Source of the DNA: Paucihalobacter sp036825875
GTDB lineage: Bacteria > Bacteroidota > Bacteroidia > Flavobacteriales > Flavobacteriaceae
Length of the DNA stretch: 28,199 nucleotides
Direction of reading: 5' to 3'
NCBI RefSeq assembly: GCF_036825875.1
Contig: NZ_DAISXK010000036.1
Location: 1 to 28,199, forward strand
Notes under the pieces: model-generated
The model's database searches: none
Told to the model about the DNA's origin: nothing
What the model saw: only the letters and a program-made list of their open reading frames with translations
Position numbers and translations under genes: made by a program
Shown here: positions 14,389-22,742 of the stretch, in pieces
Layout of the letters: each line of letters begins with the position of its first letter
How positions within the stretch are numbered: the first letter of the stretch is position 1

Positions 14389-16026
14389 TTATTTATTTAA
14401 ATCCAAAGCTTTCAAATTCTCCAATCGGTTTCTAACTAGGAAATCATCGATGGTTTCAAAATGCTCAATAACACGTTGTTCTTTGAATTCGAAGACTTTT
14501 TTGGCCAATCCCTGCAGGAAATCGCGATCGTGAGAAACCAGTACTAAGGTACCATCAAATTCTAACAAAGCTTCTTTCAACACATCTTTCGATTTTAAAT
14601 CTAAATGATTTGTTGGCTCATCAAGGATTAATAAGTTGACTGGTTCCAAAAGTAATTTAACCATCGCTAAACGCGTTTTTTCACCACCTGAAAGCACGCT
14701 CACTTTTTTATCGATATCATCTCCCTTAAACATAAAACGACCTAAAATATTTTTGATTTGCGTGCGAATATCACCTTGTGCAACCTCATCAACGGTTTGA
14801 AAAATAGTTAGATTTTCATCTAAAAGTGAAGCTTGATTTTGGGCAAAATAACCAACTTTTACATTGTGACCCAATTGGCACTTGCCTTGTACCTCTATTT
14901 CACCCAAAATAGCTTTTATCATGGTTGATTTTCCTTCACCATTTCTTCCAACAAAAGCCACTTTTTCGCCTCTGGAAATAGACATATTTGCCTCTTTAAA
15001 CACTACTTTATCCTCGTAGGACTTTGACAAATCTTTGACCGTTATAGGATAATCACCTGAACGTTGCGCTGGTGGAAATCGCAGTTTTAAGGCGGAAGTA
15101 TCAATTTCATCTACCTCAATAATTTCTAACTTTTCCAACATACGCTCACGCGAATTAACCTGATTGGTCTTGGAGTAAGTACCTTTAAAACGCTCGATAA
15201 ACAACTGCGTTTCAGCAATAAATTTTTGTTGCTCTTGGTACGCTTTGATTTGATGCGTGCGTCGGTCCTCGCGCAGTTGCAAATAATGCGAATAATTGGC
15301 TTTGTAATCGTAAATCTTACCCATGGTAACTTCGATGGTACGATTGGTAATGTTATCGATAAACGCCCTATCGTGAGAAATAACCACGACTGCCTTGGCT
15401 TTGTTCACTAGAAAATCTTCTAACCAAATCACCGATTCTATATCGATGTGATTGGTGGGTTCATCTAGTAAAATTAAATCGGGTTTTTGTAATAAAATTT
15501 TAGCCAACTCAATCCTCATTCGGAAACCACCGCTAAACTCGCTGGTTTTTCGAGAGAAATCTTCACGTTTAAAGCCCAGACCTCGTAAAGCCTTTTCAAC
15601 TTCGGCATCATAATTAACATCTTCTAATGCGTAGAATTTTTCACCTAAATCGGACACCTTCTGAATCAGATTCATATAATCATCAGATTCGTAATCGGTT
15701 CTGGTTTCTAGCTGTTTATTAAGATGTTCCATTTGAGCTTTCATTTCAAAAATATGTTGAAAGGCTTTGGACGCTTCTTCAAAAACAGTATTGTGGTCTT
15801 CTGTTAATAAATGCTGTGGCAAATAAGCGATAATGGCGTCTTTTGGAAATCGAACATGACCACGTGTGGCCTTTTGTTCGCCGGCAATAATCTTCATCAT
15901 GGTAGATTTACCTGCGCCATTTTTGCCCATTAAGGCAATTTTGTCGTTTTCATTAATAGTAAATGAAACATTACTAAATAAGGCACTACCACCAAATTCT
16001 ACGGCTAAATTATCAACTGAAATCAT
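14389..16026 (-). CDS. ABC-F family ATPase (ribosome-associated)
   Basis: This 545-residue protein has two ATP-binding cassettes and no membrane domain, as in ABC-F proteins (EttA, YbiT, Uup and relatives) that act at the ribosomal E site on stalled or specialised translation. Cassette 1: Walker A GKNGAGKST (34-42), signature EFSGGFRMR, Walker B with LLDEPTNHID. Cassette 2: GRNGEGKST, VLSGGEKTR, LILDEPTNHLD. The interdomain linker (P-site tRNA interaction motif) includes the charged KTNQVNSRERMLEKLE segment. It lacks the C-terminal coiled coil of Uup and fits the YbiT-like size class, but the subfamily is not certain. It has its own promoter at 16046-16074, 53 nt after the glycosyltransferase gene. 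Confidence 0.93.
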   Translation of the reverse strand: MISVDNLAVEFGGSALFSNVSFTINENDKIALMGKNGAGKSTMMKIIAGEQKATRGHVRFPKDAIIAYLPQHLLTEDHNTVFEEASKAFQHIFEMKAQMEHLNKQLETRTDYESDDYMNLIQKVSDLGEKFYALEDVNYDAEVEKALRGLGFKREDFSRKTSEFSGGFRMRIELAKILLQKPDLILLDEPTNHIDIESVIWLEDFLVNKAKAVVVISHDRAFIDNITNRTIEVTMGKIYDYKANYSHYLQLREDRRTHQIKAYQEQQKFIAETQLFIERFKGTYSKTNQVNSRERMLEKLEIIEVDEIDTSALKLRFPPAQRSGDYPITVKDLSKSYEDKVVFKEANMSISRGEKVAFVGRNGEGKSTMIKAILGEIEVQGKCQLGHNVKVGYFAQNQASLLDENLTIFQTVDEVAQGDIRTQIKNILGRFMFKGDDIDKKVSVLSGGEKTRLAMVKLLLEPVNLLILDEPTNHLDLKSKDVLKEALLEFDGTLVLVSHDRDFLQGLAKKVFEFKEQRVIEHFETIDDFLVRNRLENLKALDLNK

Positions 16027-16045
16027 TCTGAATTTTTAAAGGTTG

Positions 16046-16074
16046 CAAAGCTATGAAAAAGTGGAACAAAACAA
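16046..16074 (-). promoter_or_regulatory. Promoter of the ABC-F gene
   Basis: On the minus strand, TTG (16074-16072) and TAGCTTTG (16053-16046) are separated by 18 nt, close to the Bacteroidota consensus. The predicted transcript starts near 16040, about 14 nt before the ATG at 16026. Confidence 0.55.
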
Positions 16075-16079
16075 TACCC

Positions 16080-17330
16080 TCAACTAGGATTTTGACGGTT
16101 CTTTGCCTCTATCCATTTGCTCATATATTTTGTGCTTTGTAAAGTGTGGTGTTGCAACAGTTGCCCGATAAAATTTTGATGACGATGTTTTTGTAACTGG
16201 TTTGTAATTGCTTCAACTTTTAAAATTAAAATCTTTTGAAAATCTGATTTTTTGAATCGTTCATTTATGATATTAAAACCATATTTACTGTAAAATTCCC
16301 ATTCTGCTTCATTTTGATAAAGTTTGACAGCCATATCTGCAAACGCTTGAGGATCATCAGCTACATAATCATGAGTTTCCGAGATGTTGAACATACCTTC
16401 GGCTGCAATAGAAGTCATCACGCAAGCTGTACCGTTTTGCATGGCATCAATCAATTTTCCTTTTAGACCTGCACCAAAGCGCAGAGGTGCTAAACATACA
16501 CGTGCATTTTGCATGACATCTTCAACATTTTCGGCAAATCCTTTAATTAAAAAGCCTTCGTTTACGTTGTGTAGTTGCAACACTTTTTGAGTGGCATAAG
16601 CACCGTAGATATGTAAATTGACTTCAGATAATTGCTTTCTTATTAATGGCCATATAGTTTCTTTTAAGTACTGAACCGCATCATAGTTGGGTTCATGAAG
16701 AAAATTACCGATAGTAATAAAATGCGTTCGCTCCTTAAATTTTGGTAAAGCTTCAGAAGCTTCTTCATCAACGGCTTCTAACATAAACGGGATATAGAGC
16801 AATAAATCTGAATCAATTTTAAACTCACCTTCTAAGATACACATTTCTTCTTTCGAAATTATCAAACTTAAATCGCAACGGTAAATACTCGCTATTTCAC
16901 GCTTTGTGAAGTCGTTGTACAAATAGTAGTCATTAAATGGCTTACCAGCATTTAATGCCATTTGTCTACCTTTTCGCAAAAAATGTAAATCTTCGGTATC
17001 CAGAATACGAACTGCATCGGGACAGTGTTGTGCCACAAGCCAGCCAAACTGTTCTTCAATCATAAAACGATCGAACAGGACGACATGCGGATTTAAATCA
17101 GTTATAAAATCGTCAAAACTTGAATTATTTAATTGGATACTAGCGGTATTAACTCCTATGTTTTTTAAATCGAATGCTTTATCAGTTTTTGCACAAGCTG
17201 AGGCAAAAGTGATGTGATAACCAAAACCAATAAACGCTTCAATAAGTTGCAACATTCTACTACCAGCAGCTGAGCTATTAGGTTCAGGCCATACAAAACC
17301 GATAATAAGAAGAATTTTAGAATTTGTCAA
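16080..17330 (-). CDS. Glycosyltransferase, family 4-like (GT-B fold)
   Basis: This 416-residue protein resembles group 1 glycosyltransferases with a GT-B fold. The N-terminal Rossmann half begins ILLIIGFVWPEPNSSAAGSR and the C-terminal half carries the sugar-nucleotide region with CLAPLRFGAGLKGKLIDAMQ followed by NGTACVMTSIAAEGM. The donor and acceptor cannot be told from sequence. A TTG at 17330 is the only start that keeps the conserved N-terminus: a stop codon immediately precedes it and the next ATG lies after the conserved loop. It follows the haem-binding gene with a 55-nt gap and may be transcribed with it and the DUF1028 gene. Confidence 0.85.
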   Translation of the reverse strand: MTNSKILLIIGFVWPEPNSSAAGSRMLQLIEAFIGFGYHITFASACAKTDKAFDLKNIGVNTASIQLNNSSFDDFITDLNPHVVLFDRFMIEEQFGWLVAQHCPDAVRILDTEDLHFLRKGRQMALNAGKPFNDYYLYNDFTKREIASIYRCDLSLIISKEEMCILEGEFKIDSDLLLYIPFMLEAVDEEASEALPKFKERTHFITIGNFLHEPNYDAVQYLKETIWPLIRKQLSEVNLHIYGAYATQKVLQLHNVNEGFLIKGFAENVEDVMQNARVCLAPLRFGAGLKGKLIDAMQNGTACVMTSIAAEGMFNISETHDYVADDPQAFADMAVKLYQNEAEWEFYSKYGFNIINERFKKSDFQKILILKVEAITNQLQKHRHQNFIGQLLQHHTLQSTKYMSKWIEAKNRQNPS

Positions 17331-17385
17331 TTACCAGGTGTTTAAAATCCACATTTTAAGATTCATTTTTAATAAAAATGCCAAA

Positions 17386-17859
17386 TCATTGCGGTTTTGG
17401 TTTAAGACTATATTCAAAACGTAACTGTGTGGCCCAATAAATAATTTCTTGAATTTGATCGTGGCTTAAGTCGGCCTCTTGGTGCATCCAAGTATAAGAA
17501 GTTAAAGGCATTTCCTTTTCTTCAACAACTTTAATAATTTCAGCTAATTTATCATCCTTTTTGGCTGTGCTATAATTCGTCCACTTAGAGAAATTTAGAT
17601 CTTCTTTACCGTCTGTTATATTATCGTTTAACCAATAATTTATAGGTGTTATGGCATTATACCACGGATAGACGGTATGGTCGCTATGGCAATTAAAGCA
17701 ACTAGAAACAAGAATTTCCTTAACTTCTTGTGGTGGTTTCGTTTCTGCAAGAAAAGCTTCAAATGTGATGTCTCCAGCTTCATTTTTTTCTGGTCTCGAA
17801 AATTGAGAAATGATTAAGATGATGAGCACAACCCAACCTGATATTTTTAAAATTCTCAT
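17386..17859 (-). CDS. Haem-binding domain protein (Haem_bd family, CxxCH)
   Basis: This 157-residue protein has one N-terminal transmembrane helix or uncleaved signal anchor (residues 5-19) and a periplasmic domain of the Haem_bd type. The covalent haem motif CFNCH is at 54-58 within SSCFNCHSDHTVYPWYN. A conserved EKEMPL with Met117 is a plausible sixth ligand. Family members are found widely in Bacteroidota and are presumed to be small electron carriers or haem sensors; the role is not established. The open frame reaches a TTG at 17886, but the ATG at 17859 gives a proper signal anchor. It lies 51 nt downstream of the DUF1028 gene. Confidence 0.88.
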   Translation of the reverse strand: MRILKISGWVVLIILIISQFSRPEKNEAGDITFEAFLAETKPPQEVKEILVSSCFNCHSDHTVYPWYNAITPINYWLNDNITDGKEDLNFSKWTNYSTAKKDDKLAEIIKVVEEKEMPLTSYTWMHQEADLSHDQIQEIIYWATQLRFEYSLKPKPQ

Positions 17860-17910
17860 AGTAAAAATAGTATAAAATTTAATCAATAAACTTTGACGGA
17901 CTTCAAAACA

Positions 17911-18888
17911 TTAAAGATCAAGCACTTTCTTTAAGGTTTCACTAGAAATAGTTAGAATCTTGCTTTTCAATAATCTAGATGTTAGTGTTTTCCAGTTATT
18001 ATCCTTTTCGAATATTGATTTCAAAATAGGTTCAGCTTTATCAAAGTCCTTATTATTTAATAAATTGATAGCGTACCAATATTGCATTTCTATGTTCTCG
18101 GGAAATAAGTTTTGGGCATTTAAATACATGGTTTCTGCCTCTTGCGAATTACCAGCTTCCATCGCCATATCGCCTTTGTTCATAAAATCATAGGCTTCGT
18201 GTACTTTTATTAAGCGTTCTAACTCTTCAATAGGATTTTCGCTGTCTTCAACCCTTAATTCCATTTTAACATCTTGCCAACTATTACCGGTAGCTGTTGG
18301 ATTTACTATAAGAATCGCAGCACTTTGCTGACCTCTTATATCGCCTTGCTCGCGCTCGGCTGCTTTTAAAGCGGCCATCAATCTATGCTCTAGTTTGCCA
18401 GAAGTGTTTTCAAAAGCACGCGCCATGGCATCCCAAACCGTGTTTTTAAGCATCATATTGGCTTGAACGGAATAGTTTTTTCCTCTTTTATGTCCAGCCT
18501 CATCAATACACAATTTCCCTGTATGGGTTGCTGTAAGTCCATCTTTATTAAGCATTGCCACCTGGCGATAAGCTTGTCCTTCGTCGTTCATAAGCAAGGC
18601 TTCTAAGGCTTGCTGTGGCGCTAATCCTTGTTTCATTAAAGCCAAACCTTTTGGGCCGTAACTTGGGTTCACTAGGGATTGGGTAGCAACTACACCTACG
18701 CCAGCTTCACCATATATTACGAGACTACCAACACTAAACCAGTGACTTTGAACCGCCACACCCATTTCACCTGTTTCTTCGTCTAAGGCAACTATTGAAT
18801 AGGTGTGTGTAAAGGGTTCTGACTTTTTATAGATTTGAGATTGCACAAAAAAAGGGATTAACATTATAAAAAATAATAGTTGTTTCAT
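17911..18888 (-). CDS. DUF1028 protein with C-terminal TPR-like repeats
   Basis: This 325-residue exported protein starts with a signal peptide (1-17, LLFFIMLIPFFVQS). The DUF1028 domain (about 27-220) is clear from YSIVALDEETGEMGVAVQSH, GVVATQSLVNPSYGPKGLAL, and the internal GQQSAAILIV. DUF1028 is thought to have an Ntn-hydrolase-like fold, but no substrate is established for this group. The C-terminal 90 residues form two or three TPR-like helical pairs (AMEAGNSQEAETMYLNAQNL, then NNKDFDKAEPILKSIF), which suggests protein binding in the periplasm. It is the first gene of a possible operon with the haem-binding protein and a glycosyltransferase. It is divergent from purB. Confidence 0.85.
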   Translation of the reverse strand: MKQLLFFIMLIPFFVQSQIYKKSEPFTHTYSIVALDEETGEMGVAVQSHWFSVGSLVIYGEAGVGVVATQSLVNPSYGPKGLALMKQGLAPQQALEALLMNDEGQAYRQVAMLNKDGLTATHTGKLCIDEAGHKRGKNYSVQANMMLKNTVWDAMARAFENTSGKLEHRLMAALKAAEREQGDIRGQQSAAILIVNPTATGNSWQDVKMELRVEDSENPIEELERLIKVHEAYDFMNKGDMAMEAGNSQEAETMYLNAQNLFPENIEMQYWYAINLLNNKDFDKAEPILKSIFEKDNNWKTLTSRLLKSKILTISSETLKKVLDL

Positions 18889-18957
18889 GGAATTGATTAG
18901 TTAGTTTTAGACCCCTAAGTTAAGTAATTTTATAATCAATATTATGGCATGATTAGC

Positions 18958-18965
18958 TATCTTTG
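18958..18965 (+). promoter_or_regulatory. Candidate -7 promoter element for purB
   Basis: TATCTTTG matches TAnnTTTG and ends 23 nt before the purB ATG. No clear -33 element is visible at the standard spacing. Confidence 0.5.
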
Positions 18966-18988
18966 TTACTTATTTTAAGAAACTACTC

Positions 18989-20332
18989 ATGTCGATGTCA
19001 TCGTTACACGCCATTTCACCTATTGATGGTCGTTATAAAAATAAGGTTGAGCAATTAGGAAATTATTTTTCAGAAGCTGCCTTGATGAAATACCGCGTTC
19101 AAGTTGAGATAGAATATTTTATTGCCTTATGCAACATTCCGCTGCCGCAGCTTAAATCGGTAAAACTGGAAGTATTTGGATCCTTAAGACAGATTTACAT
19201 AAATTTTAACGATATAGATGCTGTTGCCATTAAAAATATCGAAAAAACGACCAACCACGACGTTAAAGCCGTTGAATACTTTATTAAGGAAAAATTTGAT
19301 GCCTTAGGTTTATCAGAATTTAAAGAATTTATTCACTTTGGATTAACTTCTCAAGATATCAATAACACCGCAATTCCGTTAAGTATAAAGGAAGCATTAA
19401 ATGATGTTTACGTTGAAAATTTTAATGAACTTATAACGAAATTACAACAATTGTCGACAGAATGGGCCAAGATTCCGATGTTGGCAAGAACACACGGCCA
19501 ACCAGCTTCGCCAACACGTTTAGGTAAAGAAATTGAAGTATTCGTAGTGCGATTAAAAGCACAGTTTGATTTATTGAATGACATACCATGCGCTGCGAAA
19601 TTTGGTGGTGCTACTGGAAATTACAATGCCCACCACGTGGCCTATCCCAAGATTGATTGGAAAGCTTTTGGTACTGAATTTGTGCAAGGACAATTGGGTT
19701 TGCATCACTCCTTCCCTACCACACAAATTGAACATTACGACCACATGGCTGCGCTTTTTGATGCGCTTAAGAGAATCAATACCATTATAATTGACTTAAA
19801 TAGGGATTTTTGGACCTATATCTCTATGGATTATTTTAAACAAAAAATAAAAGCAGGTGAAGTTGGTAGTTCAGCAATGCCTCATAAAGTCAACCCAATA
19901 GATTTTGAAAATAGCGAAGGAAATTTAGGTTTTGCCAATGCCATTTTTGAACATTTATCGGCAAAGCTTCCCATTTCAAGATTGCAAAGAGATTTAACCG
20001 ATAGTACAGTTTTAAGAAATGTTGGTGTTCCATTTGCACATACTATAGTTGCATTTAAATCCACCTTAAAAGGATTGGGCAAATTAGTACTGAATATCGA
20101 CAAATTTGAAGCTGATTTAGAAAATAATTGGGCAGTGGTAGCTGAGGCCATTCAAACCATTTTGCGTCGTGAAGGTTATTCAAATCCTTACGAAGCATTA
20201 AAAGGACTTACTCGCACCAATAGTGCGATTACTAAAGACTCAATAGCGGAATTTATTGAAACTTTAAATGTGGATAGTTCCATAAAAAATGAGTTGAAAC
20301 AAATAAGTCCGAGTAATTACACTGGCATATAA
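18989..20332 (+). CDS. purB: Adenylosuccinate lyase
   Basis: PurB cleaves fumarate from SAICAR and from adenylosuccinate in purine synthesis. The 447-residue protein resembles the E. coli-type enzyme: the N-terminal LHAISPIDGRY, FGLTSQDINNTA (117-128), the ARTHGQPASP segment with the catalytic His169, and the superfamily signature GSSAMPHKVNPIDFENSEGN (293-312). A later LQRDLTDSTVLRN segment completes the active site contributed by another subunit of the tetramer. ATGs at 18989 and 18995 are both possible. A small membrane-protein gene follows 3 nt after the stop and is very likely cotranscribed. Confidence 0.98.
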   Translation: MSMSSLHAISPIDGRYKNKVEQLGNYFSEAALMKYRVQVEIEYFIALCNIPLPQLKSVKLEVFGSLRQIYINFNDIDAVAIKNIEKTTNHDVKAVEYFIKEKFDALGLSEFKEFIHFGLTSQDINNTAIPLSIKEALNDVYVENFNELITKLQQLSTEWAKIPMLARTHGQPASPTRLGKEIEVFVVRLKAQFDLLNDIPCAAKFGGATGNYNAHHVAYPKIDWKAFGTEFVQGQLGLHHSFPTTQIEHYDHMAALFDALKRINTIIIDLNRDFWTYISMDYFKQKIKAGEVGSSAMPHKVNPIDFENSEGNLGFANAIFEHLSAKLPISRLQRDLTDSTVLRNVGVPFAHTIVAFKSTLKGLGKLVLNIDKFEADLENNWAVVAEAIQTILRREGYSNPYEALKGLTRTNSAITKDSIAEFIETLNVDSSIKNELKQISPSNYTGI

Positions 20333-20335
20333 GAA

Positions 20336-20536
20336 ATGATTAATTTTTTTAAAAAGTATATAGAACTTATAATTACCGCTATTATCGGATTGGGATTTTT
20401 CTTCTTAGGAATTTTTGATGCTCTTGACCATCTCGTTACCAAAATAGTTTTGTTTTCGCTGTATGCAATGTTGGCTATTTATGTGATCATTAACTTGATG
20501 CGTTCTAAGCATAAAAAAATCGCCAAAACTAACTAG
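20336..20536 (+). CDS. Small two-helix membrane protein, unknown
   Basis: This 66-residue protein has two predicted transmembrane helices (about residues 9-27 and 33-54) and a basic C-terminus (RSKHKKIAKTN). I recognise no family. It begins 3 nt after the purB stop and ends inside the stem of the shared terminator, so it depends on purB transcription. Its hydrophobic pattern and clean start make a real gene likely, although no function can be given. Confidence 0.65.
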   Translation: MINFFKKYIELIITAIIGLGFFFLGIFDALDHLVTKIVLFSLYAMLAIYVIINLMRSKHKKIAKTN

Positions 20537-20551
20537 AGTCTGGCGATTTTT
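20515..20551. terminator. Strong bidirectional terminator, purB operon / sigma operon
   Basis: An 11-bp perfect stem AAAAATCGCCA (20515-20525) pairs with TGGCGATTTTT (20541-20551) around a 15-nt loop. The ATCGCCA/TGGCGAT core is the stable part, and the flanking A and T runs act as U-tracts in both directions. The left arm overlaps the last codons of the 66-residue membrane protein; the right side serves the leftward DUF4252 operon ending at 20573. Confidence 0.88.
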
Positions 20552-20572
20552 AATTGGTATAAAATATTTTTT

Positions 20573-21118
20573 CTATTCGAAGAAATTCATGAATTGTTTG
20601 ACGGCATCATCCTCCACATTAGCGTTTTCAAATACTTGTGAGAGATTCATGATTTTATCTGCACTCATGTTTTTTCCTAATACTCGTACAATGGCAAACC
20701 CTTTATCATCAGCGTTTCCGAATAAAATAAACTCGTCGATGTTCTCGATATCGCCAGTAAATTTTACCATAAACTTTCCGTCTTGATTATTTCCGCCGCG
20801 AATAAGTTCTTCATACTTATCATCGTCTAAAATTGATTTAACCTGTGCCAATTCAGCTTTATAGCTATCCAAATTCTCATTATCAATTTTATAAGCCAAC
20901 ATGTTTAACTTTTTAATAGATTCGTAGGCTTCTAGTTGGTCTTTTGAAAGCTCCGATGTGTCAACATTCAAAAAACTAGTTGGAACATCTAAAGACAGAA
21001 AACTTGGCTTTTCTTGATTATCTACGTAATATGCTTGTAAACTTGGACCTTGATTACAACTTGTTGCAAAAATTGCGAGGAGCAACATTACTAAAATATG
21101 TCTTGATAATGAAACCAT
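20573..21118 (-). CDS. DUF4252 lipoprotein (second DUF4252 gene of the sigma operon)
   Basis: This 181-residue lipoprotein has a signal peptide ending in a lipobox (FATSC, Cys21), then a DUF4252 domain with the pattern LDVPTSFLNVDTS, LNMLAYKIDN, KYEELIRGGNNQDGKFMVKF and EFILFGNADDKGFAIVRVLG. The function of DUF4252 is unknown; it is largely a Bacteroidota family. The start lies 2 nt after the stop of the preceding paralogue, a sign of tight translational linkage. No Asp is seen directly after Cys21 (the next residues are NQG), so outer-membrane sorting is plausible but not shown. It is the last gene of the ECF operon. Confidence 0.85.
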   Translation of the reverse strand: MVSLSRHILVMLLLAIFATSCNQGPSLQAYYVDNQEKPSFLSLDVPTSFLNVDTSELSKDQLEAYESIKKLNMLAYKIDNENLDSYKAELAQVKSILDDDKYEELIRGGNNQDGKFMVKFTGDIENIDEFILFGNADDKGFAIVRVLGKNMSADKIMNLSQVFENANVEDDAVKQFMNFFE

Positions 21119-21120
21119 TT

Positions 21121-21693
21121 TTAATTAGATTTTTTGTTTACTTTCTTAAGCTGATCACCACCAGGAACATTCATTCCGTTGGTTATTTCACCAATTTTTC
21201 TTAAATCGATTTCGCCTGTTAATGATAGTAACACCGTTTCTACTTCGCGTTTTTTACCATTAATGTTAATTTCCTGATTTTTAGTTAGCTCTTTTAAGCC
21301 AGACATAAACATCAACAATTCTTTTACGTGGTTTTCGTCTTTACCTTCTTTTACGTAAAACTTAACCGTTTGATCACCATCCTTAACACGCATTAACTCT
21401 TGTAAATTACTAGTCTTTAAATAGCTATTTACGGTTGAAAGCATGTCGGCAGAAACCTTGTCATCACCAGTTGTAAATACCTTCATGCCGGTTATTTTTT
21501 TAATCATATTTAAAGATTCTTGTGCTTGAGCATCGTCTAAATCAATTCCCATTGAGGCAATCATGCTAAACATTTTTTGATTTACTATTACCGAAGTAAC
21601 ACCTTCAACATCTTCGTATTTATCGAAAACACTTTGTGAATAACCCAATACCGATACGAACATTAAGGTTATAATAATTGAGAATTTTTTCAT
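21121..21693 (-). CDS. DUF4252 exported protein (first DUF4252 gene of the sigma operon)
   Basis: This 190-residue protein has a cleavable signal peptide (1-20, IIITLMFVSVLGYSQ) and no lipobox, so it is probably soluble in the periplasm. The DUF4252 domain covers most of the rest, with VTSVIVNQKMFSMIASMG, MIKKITGMKVFTTGD, LQELMRVKDGDQTVKFYVKE, and KELLMFMSGL. A Lys/Ser-rich tail ends the protein. It shares domain type and layout with the lipoprotein encoded 2 nt downstream, so the two are probably tandem paralogues that have diverged in sorting. Function is unknown. It begins 12 nt after the anti-sigma gene. Confidence 0.87.
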   Translation of the reverse strand: MKKFSIIITLMFVSVLGYSQSVFDKYEDVEGVTSVIVNQKMFSMIASMGIDLDDAQAQESLNMIKKITGMKVFTTGDDKVSADMLSTVNSYLKTSNLQELMRVKDGDQTVKFYVKEGKDENHVKELLMFMSGLKELTKNQEININGKKREVETVLLSLTGEIDLRKIGEITNGMNVPGGDQLKKVNKKSN

Positions 21694-21705
21694 CGCTTTT
21701 TAGTT

Positions 21706-22206
21706 TTAATTTGTTTCTGTTTTAAAAATTTTATTTGTTGTTTGAGAAAACTCATCTAGCATGCTAACTTTCTCTATACCTTCATTATATGATGAAGCCA
21801 TGACATCGAGAACAACTAATTGCTGTTTTCCTTTATTTAATTGATTAGACACTAAATCTAGCGCTTCAATTGTTTTATAATACAACTCTTGCTCTTCTTG
21901 GCTTAACTGACTCAATTCTGTTTTCACCGGTTCTGGTTGTGAGATGTAAAGTCCAAACATTAGTACTGCAGCCGCTGCGACGGATATCCACTTGTATACA
22001 TTACTTTTCTTAGGTTTTAATGGAACCTCTTTAGTTGCGTGTTCTTGTTTAGTTTGTTCAAAGTACTGAAACATCAATCCATAGGATTTAAGATGTTCTG
22101 GCGCTTCATTTTCAGAAAAGTAGGTGCGCAAAGCTTGCTCTTCTTGCAGGGTTGTTTCACCTAAATCGTACTTTTCTAATAGTTTTTCTATATCATTTAA
22201 CACCAT
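21706..22206 (-). CDS. Putative anti-sigma factor, single-pass membrane protein
   Basis: This 166-residue protein has an N-terminal cytoplasmic helical region (1-68), one transmembrane helix (about 72-89, VAAAAVLMFGLYI) and a periplasmic part of about 75 residues. The N-terminus has the pattern LLEKYDLGETTLQEEQALRTYF seen in small anti-sigma factors of Bacteroidota; here it spans residues 9-30. There is no zinc HxxxCxxC motif. It overlaps the ECF sigma gene by 14 nt, which is the usual arrangement for a sigma/anti-sigma pair. The assignment is from context, topology and this N-terminal pattern. Its periplasmic part could contact the DUF4252 proteins encoded next (inference). Confidence 0.75.
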   Translation of the reverse strand: MVLNDIEKLLEKYDLGETTLQEEQALRTYFSENEAPEHLKSYGLMFQYFEQTKQEHATKEVPLKPKKSNVYKWISVAAAAVLMFGLYISQPEPVKTELSQLSQEEQELYYKTIEALDLVSNQLNKGKQQLVVLDVMASSYNEGIEKVSMLDEFSQTTNKIFKTETN

Positions 22207-22702
22207 AGCTGTGTGTATTAATTAATTGTTCTCTTATTGTTTTCCGCGCTCTCGACAAGGCAACTCTTATTGCCGTTGGATTCATTTCTACGATTTCAGC
22301 AATTTCATCAAAATCATATTCTTCAATATCGCGTAATTGTAATATCAATTTTTGTTGTTCTGGTAAGGTCTCTATTATTTTAGAAACCCAGCTTACGCTG
22401 TCGTTTGCTTCCAATTGCCTTTGCAAAGACACGTTATGATCTTGATAATTGCTGTGTACAATTTTTAAATTCTGTGCCTGTTTCGATTTTAATCGGTCCA
22501 AACAAAAATTCTTTGTCATGGTCATCGCAAACGCTTCCACATTGTTATAAGAACTTATTTTGGCTTTGTTATTCCAAAGTCTCATTAAAATTTCTTGAGT
22601 AGCGTCTTCCGCTTCCTCAGTAGAAACCAGTAAGCGTTTTGCCAATCTATATACCTTATCTTTAAAAGGCGTAACCAGCGATGTAAATTCTAACTGTGTC
22701 AT
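22193..22702 (-). CDS. ECF-type RNA polymerase sigma factor
   Basis: This 169-residue sigma-70 family member has region 2 at about 10-75 (VYRLAKRLLVSTEEAEDATQ, then LWNNKAKISSYNNVEAFAMT) and region 4 at about 110-160 (LPEQQKLILQLRDIEEYDFD, then MNPTAIRVALSRARKTI). Regions 1 and 3 are absent, as expected for ECF sigma factors. The gene leads a leftward operon with a putative anti-sigma factor and two DUF4252 proteins. A GTAAC / CGTC promoter directly upstream is consistent with positive autoregulation. The signal it answers to is unknown, but exported partners suggest an envelope cue. Confidence 0.95.
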   Translation of the reverse strand: MTQLEFTSLVTPFKDKVYRLAKRLLVSTEEAEDATQEILMRLWNNKAKISSYNNVEAFAMTMTKNFCLDRLKSKQAQNLKIVHSNYQDHNVSLQRQLEANDSVSWVSKIIETLPEQQKLILQLRDIEEYDFDEIAEIVEMNPTAIRVALSRARKTIREQLINTHSYGVK

Positions 22703-22742
22703 TGGTTTGGTTGGTTGTTTACTTTTTGGTTTCTACTCTAAC

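Noticed and set aside
17860..17886. TTG start of the haem-binding gene
   Set aside because: The ATG at 17859 leads directly into the signal anchor; the extension adds nothing recognisable.
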